Below are positions 46,064-57,115 of a DNA stretch of 64,000 bases, piece after piece. Each line of letters begins with the position of its first letter. The first letter of the stretch is position 1. The position numbers and the translations under genes are program-made. The stretch lies in contig SMSO01000031.1 in the NCBI GenBank assembly GCA_004764695.1, forward strand, positions 9,459,761-9,523,760. Reading direction: 5' to 3'. The notes under the pieces were generated by a model. That model was not told where the DNA came from. It saw only the letters and a list, made by a program, of their open reading frames with translations, and did no database searches. Source of the stretch: Schizochytrium sp. TIO01. Its lineage: Eukaryota; Sar; Bigyra; Thraustochytrida; Thraustochytriidae.

Positions 46064-46673
46064 TCATTTGTCATGAGTCTCTATGTGGTTAACATGTATC
46101 TTAGATTGAGTAAAATCTTCCAGCAGTAAAAATTCTGATTTTTGAGTAATAGCAGCCTGGGCGAAAGGATGCCTGTTTTCACTAGAATTGTACATGTCAG
46201 TACGGCAAATCATTTGTCTTCGAAGGATTTGGGCAAGAGTAGCTTCCGATAAGCAATTATGTGTCAAATCGAGTAAGCGTGTGGAGTTTTTACGGTTCAC
46301 AACATTTTTTGCCTTGATATTTGCAGGTAGCTGCAGAGACCTTTCAGATACATGATGAGAAAGTCTGTGCCTCAATGGATTGCCTTTTATACAGATTGGT
46401 CTTTTGAAGCTTAGAATAAGTTTAGGCACCATCTTACAGCCATAAATTCTGCAATGCTGCACTAGTAAACCTGAAAGTGTGTACAATAACGGTCTCTTAC
46501 AAAAGGAGAAGTTGGGTATTTTCCAGAACGCTAAAAAACGTAGTAACAAGTCCTGATGTTATCTTCGATTGAAGCTGATACTCTATAAGCACAGTTTTTT
46601 CCTCGGGTTCCAATACAAATAGATCAAAATTAGGATAACTTGGTACTACAAGGTCAGCTCCGGAATTTACAGG
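46064..46673 (-). CDS. Leucine-rich-repeat protein, partial or broken
   Basis: A 161-codon minus-strand frame (46549-46064) without a proper ATG start contains an LRR of the ribonuclease-inhibitor type: LLDLTHNCLSEATLAQIL. A second likely LRR is ICIKGNPLRHRLS. Upstream, in another frame (46673-46497), sense-like sequence reads DLFVLEPEEKTVLIEYQLQS and LVTTFFSVLENTQLLLL, also LRR-like. The two can be connected in two ways: by a short intron (30 nt, GTAAGA...TTTCAG), which then needs a second one; or by deletion of one T in a T6 run, which makes one continuous frame. No complete start was found. RNI-type LRR proteins mediate protein binding; no function can be read here. Confidence 0.45.
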
Positions 46674-47127
46674 TTTGAAAGTAACTTTTTAAGTGCAAGT
46701 GCCCCGTTAGTGGGACTGCATTCTCATCAAAGAAGATCAAAGATAAACCTTATCATCATTTCGATGGAAGGATTCAATGCGTTTGCTTAATAATAAGAGT
46801 CCCCAGAGTGACTAAATAATTTTCTTTCTTTTCTCTTCATTATACCTACCTAGGATGTGGTAGTTTTGTTGCAATAGCAAGTGCCCGCGCTTTAGATTAT
46901 TACGTCATTGGAAGTAATTGATTTTTCAAGTAATATCTCGCCATAAAAGCGGCAGAATCAAAGACTGGTAAGAACTCTAAATAGTACGTAGTAGGTACCT
47001 ACCTATATATCAGAGAAGTTGCACACTTTTCCCAACTGAGATAGTTTTACGATGCTATTTTTATCATTAATGTTCTTTTCAGAAATGATTCACTTTACTT
47101 CTTCGTAGTCAAAATAGATGTACTTCT
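46674..47127. other. Intergenic or upstream part of the LRR locus
   Basis: Just upstream (minus strand) of the LRR fragment, NGALALKKLLSNL reads like another LRR piece following an acceptor GAATGCAG. Beyond this there is nothing recognisable. Confidence 0.3.
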
Positions 47128-47478
47128 ATGAAGGCTTGTTGCTATGTTGCTAGCTATCTTAATCTTGATCAATCCAGTCGACTTGCGAGTCGCGGGTGCG
47201 AATTGTTGCAGACTGCAATAAGATATTTTCACATGACAGCAGAGCTAGCATGTAATGTGCAGCTCATTTCCCTAGCATCTACATCTACATCCTATCACAC
47301 TGTTTGTATTACAATTTTCATCCAGGCAGATGATGAAAATTATATAATGGCTGCCATTGAAAGCTCCTGGAGCTCGCACGACAGCATTGTTGTTTTTCTT
47401 TCTTCTTTAAAGCCGTGGCCTTTCAATGCATGCCGCAATAAAGTGCTGATCCCGTGTTTGCAGCAACCCGGTTTCTAA
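47128..47478 (+). CDS. Hypothetical protein, 116 residues
   Basis: ATG 47128 opens a 116-residue frame ending in TAA. It is Ser/Cys-rich with QADDENYIMAAIESSWSSHD and VVFLSSLKPWPFNACRNK. No domain, signal peptide or membrane segment is convincing. The start context (TTCTATGA) is weak. It could be chance. Confidence 0.25.
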   Translation: MKACCYVASYLNLDQSSRLASRGCELLQTAIRYFHMTAELACNVQLISLASTSTSYHTVCITIFIQADDENYIMAAIESSWSSHDSIVVFLSSLKPWPFNACRNKVLIPCLQQPGF

Positions 47479-47667
47479 ATAAATGCCTATGGTAATAGGC
47501 TGACCTTTTGTCCTCTAAAGCTCTCCTCCACACGGTTGTTAAATCAGCAATTCTATCCCTGAGAGCTTCGTCGCTCTTGACTAGAAGCTCTTATATCCTG
47601 TGACCATGATAATCAAAAGGACTTTGACATCTTGCCATTGCACCAAGAAAACGCGCCAGCCAGCGAA

Positions 47668-48045
47668 ATGCTAGTTTGCGTAGAGGGGGGTTTCCAGAAG
47701 CAAGGTTTACTTGAAAGCGTTTCAGATCACGATAGTGTGAAAGAGCTCGGCGAGGAAAACGCAAGGATACCGCGATCGTGTTTTATAAGCTTGCAGCGGA
47801 ATCAAGCAGGCTCAGGACCGCAACTTCCTGCTGCGTGCTTTCCTGTAAGTACCTGCACCTCATGCAGGAAGCGGTGCACCTCTAAAGGCCCCATTTACAA
47901 ACTAACCAAAGGCGAGTTGCCTAAAGCTCTTTTGTTATCCCGAGAAAAGCCAAAATCTTTCAACTCTCAGGTCTCTGGACGACGGCGACGACTTCGATCG
48001 CGATCACCAGCCCTGCTACATTTGCCATTGCCTTCTCAGCCTTAA
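47668..48045 (+). CDS. Hypothetical basic protein, 125 residues
   Basis: From ATG 47668 a frame runs to TAA 48045. It has a Cys cluster (CTSCRKRCTSK) and an Arg/Ser-rich segment (GRRRRLRSRSPALL). The sequence has no recognisable family. Composition is more coding-like than the surrounding DNA, but a chance frame cannot be excluded. Confidence 0.3.
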   Translation: MLVCVEGGFQKQGLLESVSDHDSVKELGEENARIPRSCFISLQRNQAGSGPQLPAACFPVSTCTSCRKRCTSKGPIYKLTKGELPKALLLSREKPKSFNSQVSGRRRRLRSRSPALLHLPLPSQP

Positions 48046-51000
48046 GGCAATTCTGCCCAGTTGCTGCTCTAAATAGTTACATAGCTAGTTATATGCTTAC
48101 TATGTAATACCTGCTACTACCTAATGATGCCACCTGTTGCCTAAGCAAGAGCTGTGAAACTAAAAATTTGGAGTGGAAAAGATATCATCGACCCACGAAC
48201 AGGCGTCGGCTGTCCTAAGCGCGGTCAAGTGAGGCTCCAGGAAGACGGTTGTCTTCCCACTGGGCCGCGAACCAGCGCCTCAGGGCGACCGAAACACACG
48301 AAACCAAGAAAACGACGCAAACCAAAGGAAACAAGAGGAAACAAGAGGAAACACCTTTCATGAAAGAAGAAAAGAAAATTTGTTAGAAAAGGAAATCTTG
48401 AAGTTGTTTAAAAAGAAACTGAATATATATATAAAATAAAAATAAAAATAAAAACTTGAATAAGGAGAGATAACATTTATAAAAAACAAAAAGAAAGAAG
48501 GTTTATAAAAAGTACATGGTCTGATGGAAATAATTGTCTTTGTCATTTCTCGCTTTTCTTGCCTCAGACACTTTCAGCAAATTGCCACACGCCAGCGCTT
48601 GACTGCTAAGGCTTTTGAGCCACCAGTGCGCGAGGCACATTTGCTCACATTTTATGGCATATTGCTAAAGTTCACAATTAGTCGGCATTATAAATGGTGG
48701 TTTCTGCAACTCCAAGTGCTTTTTTCGTTTTAGAAAACTGTGAAAGATGATGAAGCTAAAGGTCACGAATCAAAGTTTCAGACAAATCGAATATTATCAA
48801 TTTCAAATGGCATGTAATGTCAAGATGCTAAATTTTGTGAAGGCCGTATATTAATGTACTCTGCCAGACAGTCTTGAAATGCTTCGACGGCAAACAATTT
48901 CATTGAAGGCTAAGGTCATTACTGTGCAGTAAACCACAATCGTCAAGATATTCTCAAGTGGTAGGTACTTCAGATCTGGCTGGACCTTCAAAGTTCCTCG
49001 GACAAATGTAATGTGGGACTACGATTTCTGCGTTGCGCAAAATAAACAAAATTAAAGAGAAAAGTTCGTGAGCCTTTACAAAGAATCCCCCACCAATTAA
49101 TTGTAAAAATACTGAGAAGCAGGGCTCATGTTCTCGCGGCATACGTATGTCAATGTGCAAAGAACTCAACATTTACTGAAGTGGTGGATCGATCCTTTAA
49201 ATATCCATATCTGATCTTAAAGACTTCGCTCAGAAACGGTGAACAGTAACTCCTAAGGTGACCGATATCACAAGCCCCTGAGAACTTATAAATTCAATTG
49301 TCTCATAGGCGTTTCCTAAATCTTTCAGGCTAAAGTTGCTTTTTTTATGGCTGTTCACAATCGCGAGAGACAGTTTATTCTCCACTTTCTACATTTCCGC
49401 TGTTGTTATTATTATTGTTTGTACAACAGCTCTTATACACACGAGTATTTAACGCAAGGTGATTAAATACGGCTATAACAATAGCAAGGCGGAACCCAAG
49501 CTCCTCTTCCTCGGCCCTATATTCTAACCCCATTCTCCCACAATCTGCGGTATCAGCTCGGGGAGCTCGATGCCGCCAGCCTCGCACATCGTGTCAGCAT
49601 ATCATCTCAAGGCGCCGCGACCACAACTTTTCAACTAAAACAAATCAATGCCATGAATCAACTTTTCTCATGAAAAGGTGCCGCATTTTGCTCTAAAAGA
49701 GAAGCCAAAGTACACTCGCTTTGAAGTGAGTCAGTCCATCGCAGTCTAAATAAGCGGAGGAGAAATAAGATGATAAGAGAAATCAAAATGGAAAGGCTAA
49801 TCCGTTGCGGAGCAGCACACAGCTCGTCACCGCAAGCCTGGTGGCGCTCAGCTTGAAGGCCCCAAACGCCTGTCTGTGCACGAGAGTGTCGCCGGCGAGA
49901 GCTAGCTATCAGGGAAGCAGCATTGTACCTCGAGGTAGCGAGAGCGCACGATGCCCAGGGTTGGTTTTGTTCTGAAGGACTTCTGAAGGACTGACTATTT
50001 CGCAAGCGAAGGTCCATCCAGGCACTTGAAGAATTCGTTATGTACATTTACTATTATTAATCTTGTTTTAAATTAAAATTATGATAATGCAATTAACAAA
50101 ATCAAATAATTTTATTGTTGTCCAAAATTTAAATACTTTCAAGAATAAGTAGTGTTATAAATATGTATTTCAATTTTTACTTCAAAGACGAACGAGCGGG
50201 CCTTGATATGATATTCATTCACCGAAAGACTCTTCACAGGAGTCGAAGCGGATTGAGAGTTCGTGGCGTGAGGCTTTGTTGAGTTATCGAAAGGTTTTCG
50301 AGGTGCCTAGTCTAGAGAATCCAAGGAGATGTATAAACCCAAACCTTTCTGCGAGGCTCTCTAAAATATTACTGCTCCAACTCATCACATGCATACGAAA
50401 GGAAATGAAAGGGCCTTTCCAAATAGAAATTTATTTTCAGCTATAAAAAAAGTACTATGCTTAATAACAGAGAACAGGCTTTCTCAACCTATTGCATATC
50501 AACCTTTTCATTACCTGCCTCGCTTACAATGCAGTATATATTCTACAAGTAGACAATACGCTCCATTCTTCACTATTCCCCCCAATTCTCCATAGTAACA
50601 TGCCCCCTTCTTTTACCCGCGTTGCCTTCTTTTCAGGGTCGCTTTGGAGGCTTTCAGGCCCCCTCCAGTAGAGTTCTGCTTAGTTTACCCCTATGTCCCT
50701 CATCGCATGAGTCCCTAGGCAAAAGGAGAGGCCGCTGAAAGCCGGCGTGCCGTAGTAGGTGCATAGCCAGTAGTAGGACCTACCTATATCTCCTTCAATA
50801 ACAAAAGAACAAAACCAAGAAAAGAAAGCACAAGGGTGCCAGAAAACGAGAAGAGCCCGCGAGACCTTGGGGAGAGGTGGCTGGCTGGCGAGGCCCGAAA
50901 TCCTCGCTCGAAGGAGCTTATTCGGCAGTTTTTGTGATGTCCTTTCACGGCGTCCCGAGGCCTTCGAAGTGTTTGCTTTGCGGCCTTCGCGTTTTTTGCG

Positions 51001-51592
51001 AAGGTCTCGGCAGATGGCGAGAAATGAACCTGAGATAGAGAAGAAAAAGAATTGAGCAGAGCTGAAGTTCCAACAAAATGACACTTTCTTTCTTCTTCGT
51101 CATTACTGCAACGCGAAGAGCTTTGAATTGAAATGGAGACTAATAGAAAGAGCCTGGAAAGAGGAAGGAAGTCCATCAACTTCGTAGTAGATAAACAAGG
51201 GGCAACCAAGTTGACCTTGAAGCACCACCGGTATCCGTGTACGCTACGAGATCAATAACAAAGAGCCACACTGCAGAGCTAAACACGCTGCATGATAATT
51301 GCATCCATCCTCCCATTGTCTACTCGGCACGATCGATGGATCGATTGATTGACTGATCTGATCGATCGATGGATCGATTGATTGATTGAGTTTCGAAGGG
51401 AAGAGCGGGACACCTGTCTTAGCTCCCCAGGCCCAGAAAAGAACGAAAGAACCAATGGAACACCGACCATGACTTTCAAGTACCATATATTACATCGAGC
51501 GCGGGAACTCAGCATATTAATACACAGACTTCGTCCACTCAGGATATGGTTATTTTGAATTCCTTGGAATTCGATCCTTGAAATTCAAAAAT
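48046..51592. other. Gene-free stretch with A/T islands
   Basis: A/T-tract islands lie near 48.37-48.5 and 50.05-50.17 kb. A duplicated word of about 22 bases built on GATCGATGGATCGATTGATT occurs at 51331 and again at 51364. Open frames here are short and mixed. No gene was recognised. Confidence 0.4.
51331..51390. repeat. Direct repeat rich in GATC/GATT
   Basis: GATCGATGGATCGATTGATT starts at 51331 and again at 51364, within a run of GATT/GATC units. Confidence 0.75.
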
Positions 51593-52100
51593 TCAAAAAT
51601 TCAAATCTATCTTGGGTTCTTGAGGCTGCAAAGCTTGATCGAGGACGATCTCGCGGGCTTCGGCGGCGCGGGCTCGCGGCCGGCTGCGAAAAGGGGGCTT
51701 CGCGTGCGAGGCGGCGGCAGCGGCGGGTGGCTGCCGCAAGGCTGCCGCGAGGCGGCGTTTCCGGGTGACGGGGGCTTCTCGGTGTCCTGGCTTCGCGGTC
51801 GGCTCGCCTGCGATTTCACGCTTCCGAGTGGTCTGCGCGGAAATCTTGCTCGTCAGCGTTTCGCGCGCAGACCCCAACGACACAGTGTTATGCGTGGCCC
51901 AGTTCCCCGATCTATAATACTGGAGGCACCAGCCGCGATGGCCCTGCGTCCGGTGGCGATCGCACGAGCTGCAGCAGGACGTCTCAAGGTGCCCCCCATC
52001 GAGGCGCAGGGCCTGGGCTAGAGCTGGCGGAGATGGGCACCAAGGGGAGCAACGGGCGAGATGGAGGATGACATCATCGTACGCCGCGAACTCGGGTCCC
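51593..52100 (-). pseudogene. GC-rich open relic with a degenerate zinc-knuckle spacing
   Basis: A GC-rich patch in otherwise AT-rich DNA. One minus-strand frame stays open from about 52100 to 51593 and contains GWCLQYYRSGNWATHN. Its spacing matches C-x2-C-x4-H-x4-C, but only the first Cys remains (Tyr, Asn, Asn in the other positions). Downstream it is Arg/Lys/Ala-rich. There is no ATG in the frame. GC-rich DNA gives long frames by chance and the plus strand is also partly open, so this could be a relic of a knuckle protein or nothing. Confidence 0.25.
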
Positions 52101-52126
52101 GCTGGAGAAGTTTATTGTAGTGCTAG

Positions 52127-52178
<52 letters not shown>

Positions 52179-52187
52179 GTGCTTGCT
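52127..52187 (+). repeat. (CTTG)n microsatellite
   Basis: About 15 TTGC/CTTG units, with one GTGC variant near the end. Confidence 0.95.
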
Positions 52188-53235
52188 CCAAAAGGGTGTT
52201 GTGCTTTTGGAGATTCACTGCTGCTGCTCACCATCTAGCAGGCAGGAAGGTGCCTCGCTGAGTGCTCGCTTTAACATCGAGTTGGTGACCACGATTTGCG
52301 AATGAGGGACCTCCGAAACGTTGCCAGATAGATAGGTATTAATTCAATCTTTCGCTCATTCTCCTCCAAGTTCAAGAGCCGCCGAGAGACTTGGAGTGCC
52401 TGGATTCCCCACGTTGACATAGGTGTGGATAGGCAGGTTGATCGGACCAGGCTGGAGAACTCGAGGTCGAGCTTTTAGGTGGCACAAGAAACCTCTGGCT
52501 GGCCCTTTCTCGGCACAGGACCAGAGAAAGTCGTTGTGTCATAAAACGCTGCTTCAAGTTCAAGGCAAGTACTGCTTTCCTTCCAGTCACGGTGATATGT
52601 GCAGGTCGCGTGGAAAAGGTGGATAATGTTGAGGATAGTAGGTCCCTCACCTGGGTATGTAGGTGCTAACAGGAGCACTTTGATTCGATTGTCTGTCATG
52701 ATCGTGTTGTAATAATGGGTGATCTAGGAAAGCAAGTAGGCACGAATGGACGAATGTAATAGCCGGGAAGGAAAGTCTGCGGGTGTGGTGCCATGTCTAA
52801 TCCACGCGTCGTGAGCTTTGGTGAAATCTAACCACGCTTTCACTCACTGGCTCACTGACGCTCTGGAAGGCAGGCAGAAGGTAGAAGTACCTTCTGCTAC
52901 TCTCGGCGCGAGTCGTCTTCTTGTCCTTCTTCGAAGAGCAAAGGTCGGTCGTCGAGATATTTAAAAAAAAAGCAAATCAATAGAATTCTTGATTTCATTT
53001 CTAGCGGTATCTGTCTCTCTCTCTCTTTATCTATTTCACCTTCGATTTCAATCTCCATTACAAGCTGCAAATTTCCATTTCTATACGCATATACCTTTTT
53101 TTGTTTTTAATCTTAAAAATAAAAATTAGTTGTAGAAAGAAAGCCTTTTACACCTTTCAGAAAACAACCGACTAACCGTGACAACGTGAAAAGAAAAAGC
53201 ACTAGCATGTTATTAAAAACGAATTCAAAGAACTT
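52188..53235. other. Intergenic, no gene recognised
   Basis: Short mixed open frames only. A/T-rich and TC-rich runs lie at about 52.96-53.12 kb. Confidence 0.45.
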
Positions 53236-53237
53236 GA

Positions 53238-53293
<56 letters not shown>

Positions 53294-53295
53294 AA
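53236..53295 (+). repeat. (GAAA)n microsatellite
   Basis: About 15 uninterrupted GAAA units. A second shorter (GAAA)n run lies at 53781-53804. Confidence 0.95.
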
Positions 53296-55103
53296 TGTGT
53301 TTCTTTCTTGCAAGAATCGATAAGCGCCAATTAATCCAGCGATTGATTTCTGGTCTCGAGGCCTCCAGAAACCCCATAGGCCGTCGTAGAAAGCTGCAGC
53401 GCCACGTCTCCTCTTAGTCCATGCAATGCTCTCACCGCAGACTCGCCCGAAACCGGCGTGGCCAGCGCTGTAATAGGCTTCAACTAGCTAGCAAGGATAT
53501 CGTTAAGAAAGCTCGAGTTGGCTAGCTCTAACTAGCAACTGCTGTTATGTACCTGATCGAAATCCTGAAAACATGGAAATTACGAGAGAAATCCACCCAA
53601 AGCTGGCAACCTATGGCTTTCTATGGATAGATCACCGCTCGTGAGTCCTGAGAGCCATACAGATGGCGACGGAGTGGCTGAGCGTCTTCCACGAGTGTTC
53701 CCAAGGTCCTCGCGAGCGGCACGAGCACCAGCGGAGTCTTCCACAACTCGAAGAGGGCGAGGCAAGCAGGCAATATACTAGAAAGAAAGAAAGAAAGAAA
53801 GAAGGAAACAGAGAAAGAATGCGGTCTTTCCACAGACAGTACAAGGTAATACTTTACCCACGGAGATGACATGGTAATAATAGGGGGAGAGAAGCTCATT
53901 AAAAATTTGCAAATGCTCGTTCTGCCATAGAAAGAAGGAGGGCAACGAGTGAAAGAAAGAAGTTAGAGAAGCTTCTTTCTTTGTTTTCTTTGGAATGAAA
54001 GAATGGAATGAATGATGAATGAACGAGCGAAGTCACCTCATCCCGATCTTCAGCAGGTTAAATGTCAGGATCGTCTCAGAGGCTTTGCGATCCTTCGCGA
54101 TGCACCAATTACAATCAGCAGAGCAGCTTTTATTTACGGTACCCGTGGTTTCAGGTTTCTCTTGCTTGCTTGCACTCAAAAAGGCGAAAGTACCCTGATC
54201 TTCAAGGTTTCTTTTATTTTAAACTTAAGCCAGAGAAACCACTTTTAAAAGGTTTACAAGCAAGAGGAATTGTGACTTTGCGCTGCAATCAATATCGAGA
54301 AAGCTGTGCATATTTCTCAATTTCCTCTGCTCTGCGAAAGAAATCATTGCCGCCTACACCTCCTAACTCCTCTCCCCTTCTACGCAATGGATAAAGAGTG
54401 ACTCGCAGTGTATTGGAGGGTCGCGATTACTCGGCGGCGCTTGGATTCTTTACGCTGCTCACCTCCTTCCTCCAAGGTGTTTCCCTTTCTTACTTATTAC
54501 TTACGACGCCCCTTCTCGAGGCTGATTTACCCTTCGAAGGCCTTTCAATTACCGCGCACTTCTTTCTTTCACTGCTCCAGACTAGCAGACGGTTAGGGGA
54601 AATGATAAGAGCGACCGAAAGGGTAAAAGAAAGAAGTACTTTTGTTTTGGATTTTTCATTTGAAAAAAATGATGGATTCTTATTACTCTCGTAGGTAAGG
54701 AAGGTACTTCTTTTTCTGTTGTTTCGCATGGTCAAAGAATGTAATGCGAGCGAATGCAATGCAATTCAGGATCCTTTGAAGGGGAAGAAGAAGAAGAAGC
54801 GGCGATATTACAAAAGCGAAAACACTACCAGGAACTTTATCATATCACTGCTGTTGCAGAGAAGACGTACTTTACTTCTCGATTTCCATGGTAGTTTTCT
54901 CTGTCTGTTTGTTTTGTTTTGTTTTGTTTTATAATGAAACAAGGAGTAAAGTAAGGTAGATCGAAAGAAATAAAATGTTAAAAAGTTAAAAAGAGAAATG
55001 TAATTTCCTCTTTCCTCAGAGCCGCTGCTTGGGACTGTAGGAGTGACTAAGGGAGAGGTAGGAGTGCGGATCTGGAGTCCAAGCGGCGGCAAAGAAGGTC
55101 GCG
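53296..55103. other. Intergenic, upstream of the first isocitrate lyase gene
   Basis: Contains a GAAA run at 53781-53804, a GTTTT tandem near 54912-54933 and an A-rich stretch near 54960-55000. No gene was recognised. The last part should hold the strong promoter of the isocitrate lyase gene. Confidence 0.45.
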
Positions 55104-55120
55104 AGCAGCATCAGCAAACC
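55104..55120 (+). promoter_or_regulatory. 17-bp upstream element shared with the coiled-coil gene
   Basis: Identical to 38470-38486 (AGCAGCATCAGCAAACC). It lies 152 bases before the isocitrate lyase ATG and is followed, after two differing bases, by AAACAT as in the other copy. It is a likely promoter or initiator-region element by position and by the expression class of both genes. Confidence 0.55.
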
Positions 55121-55255
55121 CCAAACATCCTCGCAGGAGGCCAAACCATCAAGATCTGAAGAACCGAGCTCACGCCGCTTCTTCGTCTGTGTCGCATCAA
55201 TAAAGCAAGTTCTTTGTGATTGTAATCCCTTCAGTAACCTCTTTTTGTTGATAAA

Positions 55256-56842
55256 ATGGTGAACTTCAACGTGAACGATGACGCCGTCGTGGCCCAGGAG
55301 CTCAAGGAGATGCAGCAATGGATGTCCTCTGAGCGCTTCAAGCACACCCAGCGCCCGTACACCCCCGAGCAGGTCGTCGCTCTCCGCGGTGACATCGGAT
55401 CCCTCACCTCTGCTGAGCACATGTACGCTCCTCTTGCCACCAAGCTCTACAACCTCTGCCGCACTCGCTTCAACGAGAAGAAGTTCACCGGCACCTTCGG
55501 CTGCCTCGACCCCGTGCAGCTCGTGCAGATGAACAAGTACCTTGAGACCGTCTACGTCTCTGGATGGCAGGCATCCTCCACCGCCTCCTCCAGCAACGAG
55601 CCCGGCCCTGACTTTGCTGACTACCCCGCCAACTCCCTCCCGGACAAGGTCGACCAGCTCTTCAAGGCCCAGCAGTTCCACGCTCGCAAGCAGCGCAACG
55701 CCCGCTCCAAGATGTCTGCCCAGGAGAAGGCCTCCACCCCCGAGGTTGACTACTTCCGCCCCATCGTCGCCGACGGTGACACTGGTTTTGGTGGCATGAC
55801 CTCCGTCTCCAAGCTCATCAAGATGATGATCGAGTCTGGTGCCTCCGGAGTTCACCTTGAGGACCAGAAGGTTGGCGCCAAGAAGTGCGGTCACCTTGGA
55901 GGCAAGGTCCTTGTCCCCGTCCGTGAGCACGCTGACCGCATGGCCGCTGCCCGTCTCCAGGCTGATATCATGAAGCACCCCCTCGTGCTCGTGTGCCGTA
56001 CCGATGCCGACTCTGCCAACTTCCTCGAGAACGACATCGACCCCCGTGACCACCCCTTCATTGCCGGTGCCACCAACCCCAACGTTGGACGCTCTGTCGA
56101 CTCCGCTAACCCCGTCGCCTGGATGGAGTCTGCCGGACTCATGCGCTACTCCGATGCCGTCGCCGCCGCCATGAAGAAGGCCGGCAAGGGCAACCTCGTC
56201 GACAAGTGGATGAAGGACTCCATGCAGCTTTCCAACGAGGACGCCAAGGCCCTCGCCACCAAGCTCGGATTCGGCGACGTCTTCTGGTGCAAGCAGGCAC
56301 CCCGCTCCCGCGAGGGATTCTTCCGTGTCATCGGTGGCATCGACTACGCCATTGTCCGCGCCATTGCCTTCGCCCCTGTCTCTGACATGATCTGGTGCGA
56401 GACCGCCACCCCTTCGATCCCCGAGATCGCCGAGTTCGCCCACGGTGTCCACGCCGTCATCCCTGAGCAGATCATCGCCTACAACTTGAGCCCCAGCTTC
56501 AACTGGAGCATCGCCGGTTCTGACGATGACATCCGCAACTTCCAGCGTGAGCTCGGCAAGCTCGGAATCACCTGGCACTTCGTCACCCTCTTTGGATTCC
56601 ACACCAACGCCCTCGCCATCGACCAGGCCGCCAAGGCCTACGCTGGCAAGGATGGTATGCTCGCCTACGTCCAGATGGTCCAGAACCAGGAGCGCGTGCA
56701 CGGTGTCGAGACCCTCACCCACCAGAAGTGGTCCGGTGCGGAGCTCATGGACGACCTCCTCCAGGCTGCCACCGGTGGTGGTGCCTCCACCTCGGCCCTT
56801 CACGGCGCCACTGAGGACCAGTTCAAGCAGTCCAAGTTGTAA
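55256..56842 (+). CDS. ICL1: Isocitrate lyase, peroxisomal, high-expression copy
   Basis: A 528-residue intronless gene with ATG 55256 in an ATAAAATGG context. It splits isocitrate into glyoxylate and succinate, the first step of the glyoxylate bypass. The catalytic signature KKCGH is at residues 209-213 with nucleophile Cys211, followed by LGGKVLVP. Other family blocks are DYFRPIVADGDTGFGGMTSV (Mg2+ and substrate site), FLENDIDPRDHPFIAGATNP, ETATPS and YNLSPSFNW. The eukaryote-type insert between the TIM-barrel strands is present. The last three residues are SKL, a canonical PTS1, so the enzyme should be peroxisomal/glyoxysomal. Codons are almost all C/G-ending, unlike the second copy. The 17-bp element lies upstream. 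The long antisense frame is a by-product of codon bias. Confidence 0.97.
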   Translation: MVNFNVNDDAVVAQELKEMQQWMSSERFKHTQRPYTPEQVVALRGDIGSLTSAEHMYAPLATKLYNLCRTRFNEKKFTGTFGCLDPVQLVQMNKYLETVYVSGWQASSTASSSNEPGPDFADYPANSLPDKVDQLFKAQQFHARKQRNARSKMSAQEKASTPEVDYFRPIVADGDTGFGGMTSVSKLIKMMIESGASGVHLEDQKVGAKKCGHLGGKVLVPVREHADRMAAARLQADIMKHPLVLVCRTDADSANFLENDIDPRDHPFIAGATNPNVGRSVDSANPVAWMESAGLMRYSDAVAAAMKKAGKGNLVDKWMKDSMQLSNEDAKALATKLGFGDVFWCKQAPRSREGFFRVIGGIDYAIVRAIAFAPVSDMIWCETATPSIPEIAEFAHGVHAVIPEQIIAYNLSPSFNWSIAGSDDDIRNFQRELGKLGITWHFVTLFGFHTNALAIDQAAKAYAGKDGMLAYVQMVQNQERVHGVETLTHQKWSGAELMDDLLQAATGGGASTSALHGATEDQFKQSKL

Positions 56843-57115
56843 TCAACCACTCATTCACATCGAACAAACTCTCTGTTTTACAATCTAGCACCTGCCTCCT
56901 CTGCGCCTCAACCGAACGAGCTGGCATGAAGCACAGAAACTAAGGCTTCAGCTGGCTCCCCGCGCGGTTCAAAGGGAAGGCACATCGTTGAGCTGCATGC
57001 GAAATGCACTTCACTCGATATGACCTACTTTGTCTTCACTCTTTTTAAAACATCCACGACTCGCGTGGGCATTCTACGAGGAGGAGCACCATGTACTACC
57101 TATACGTACTCCTTC
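56843..57115. other. 3' region of the first isocitrate lyase gene
   Basis: Contains no convincing gene. A weak ATG at 57020 lies in frame with, and upstream of, the ATG at 57116. Confidence 0.5.

Noticed and set aside
53113-53899. Minus-strand frames encoding FLSF repeats
   Set aside because: They are translations of the GAAA microsatellites.
55016-56803. 595-codon minus-strand open frame opposite the first isocitrate lyase
   Set aside because: It is an artefact of the C/G-ending codons of the sense gene; its translation is Gly/Leu/Val-rich without domains, while the sense strand is a perfect isocitrate lyase.
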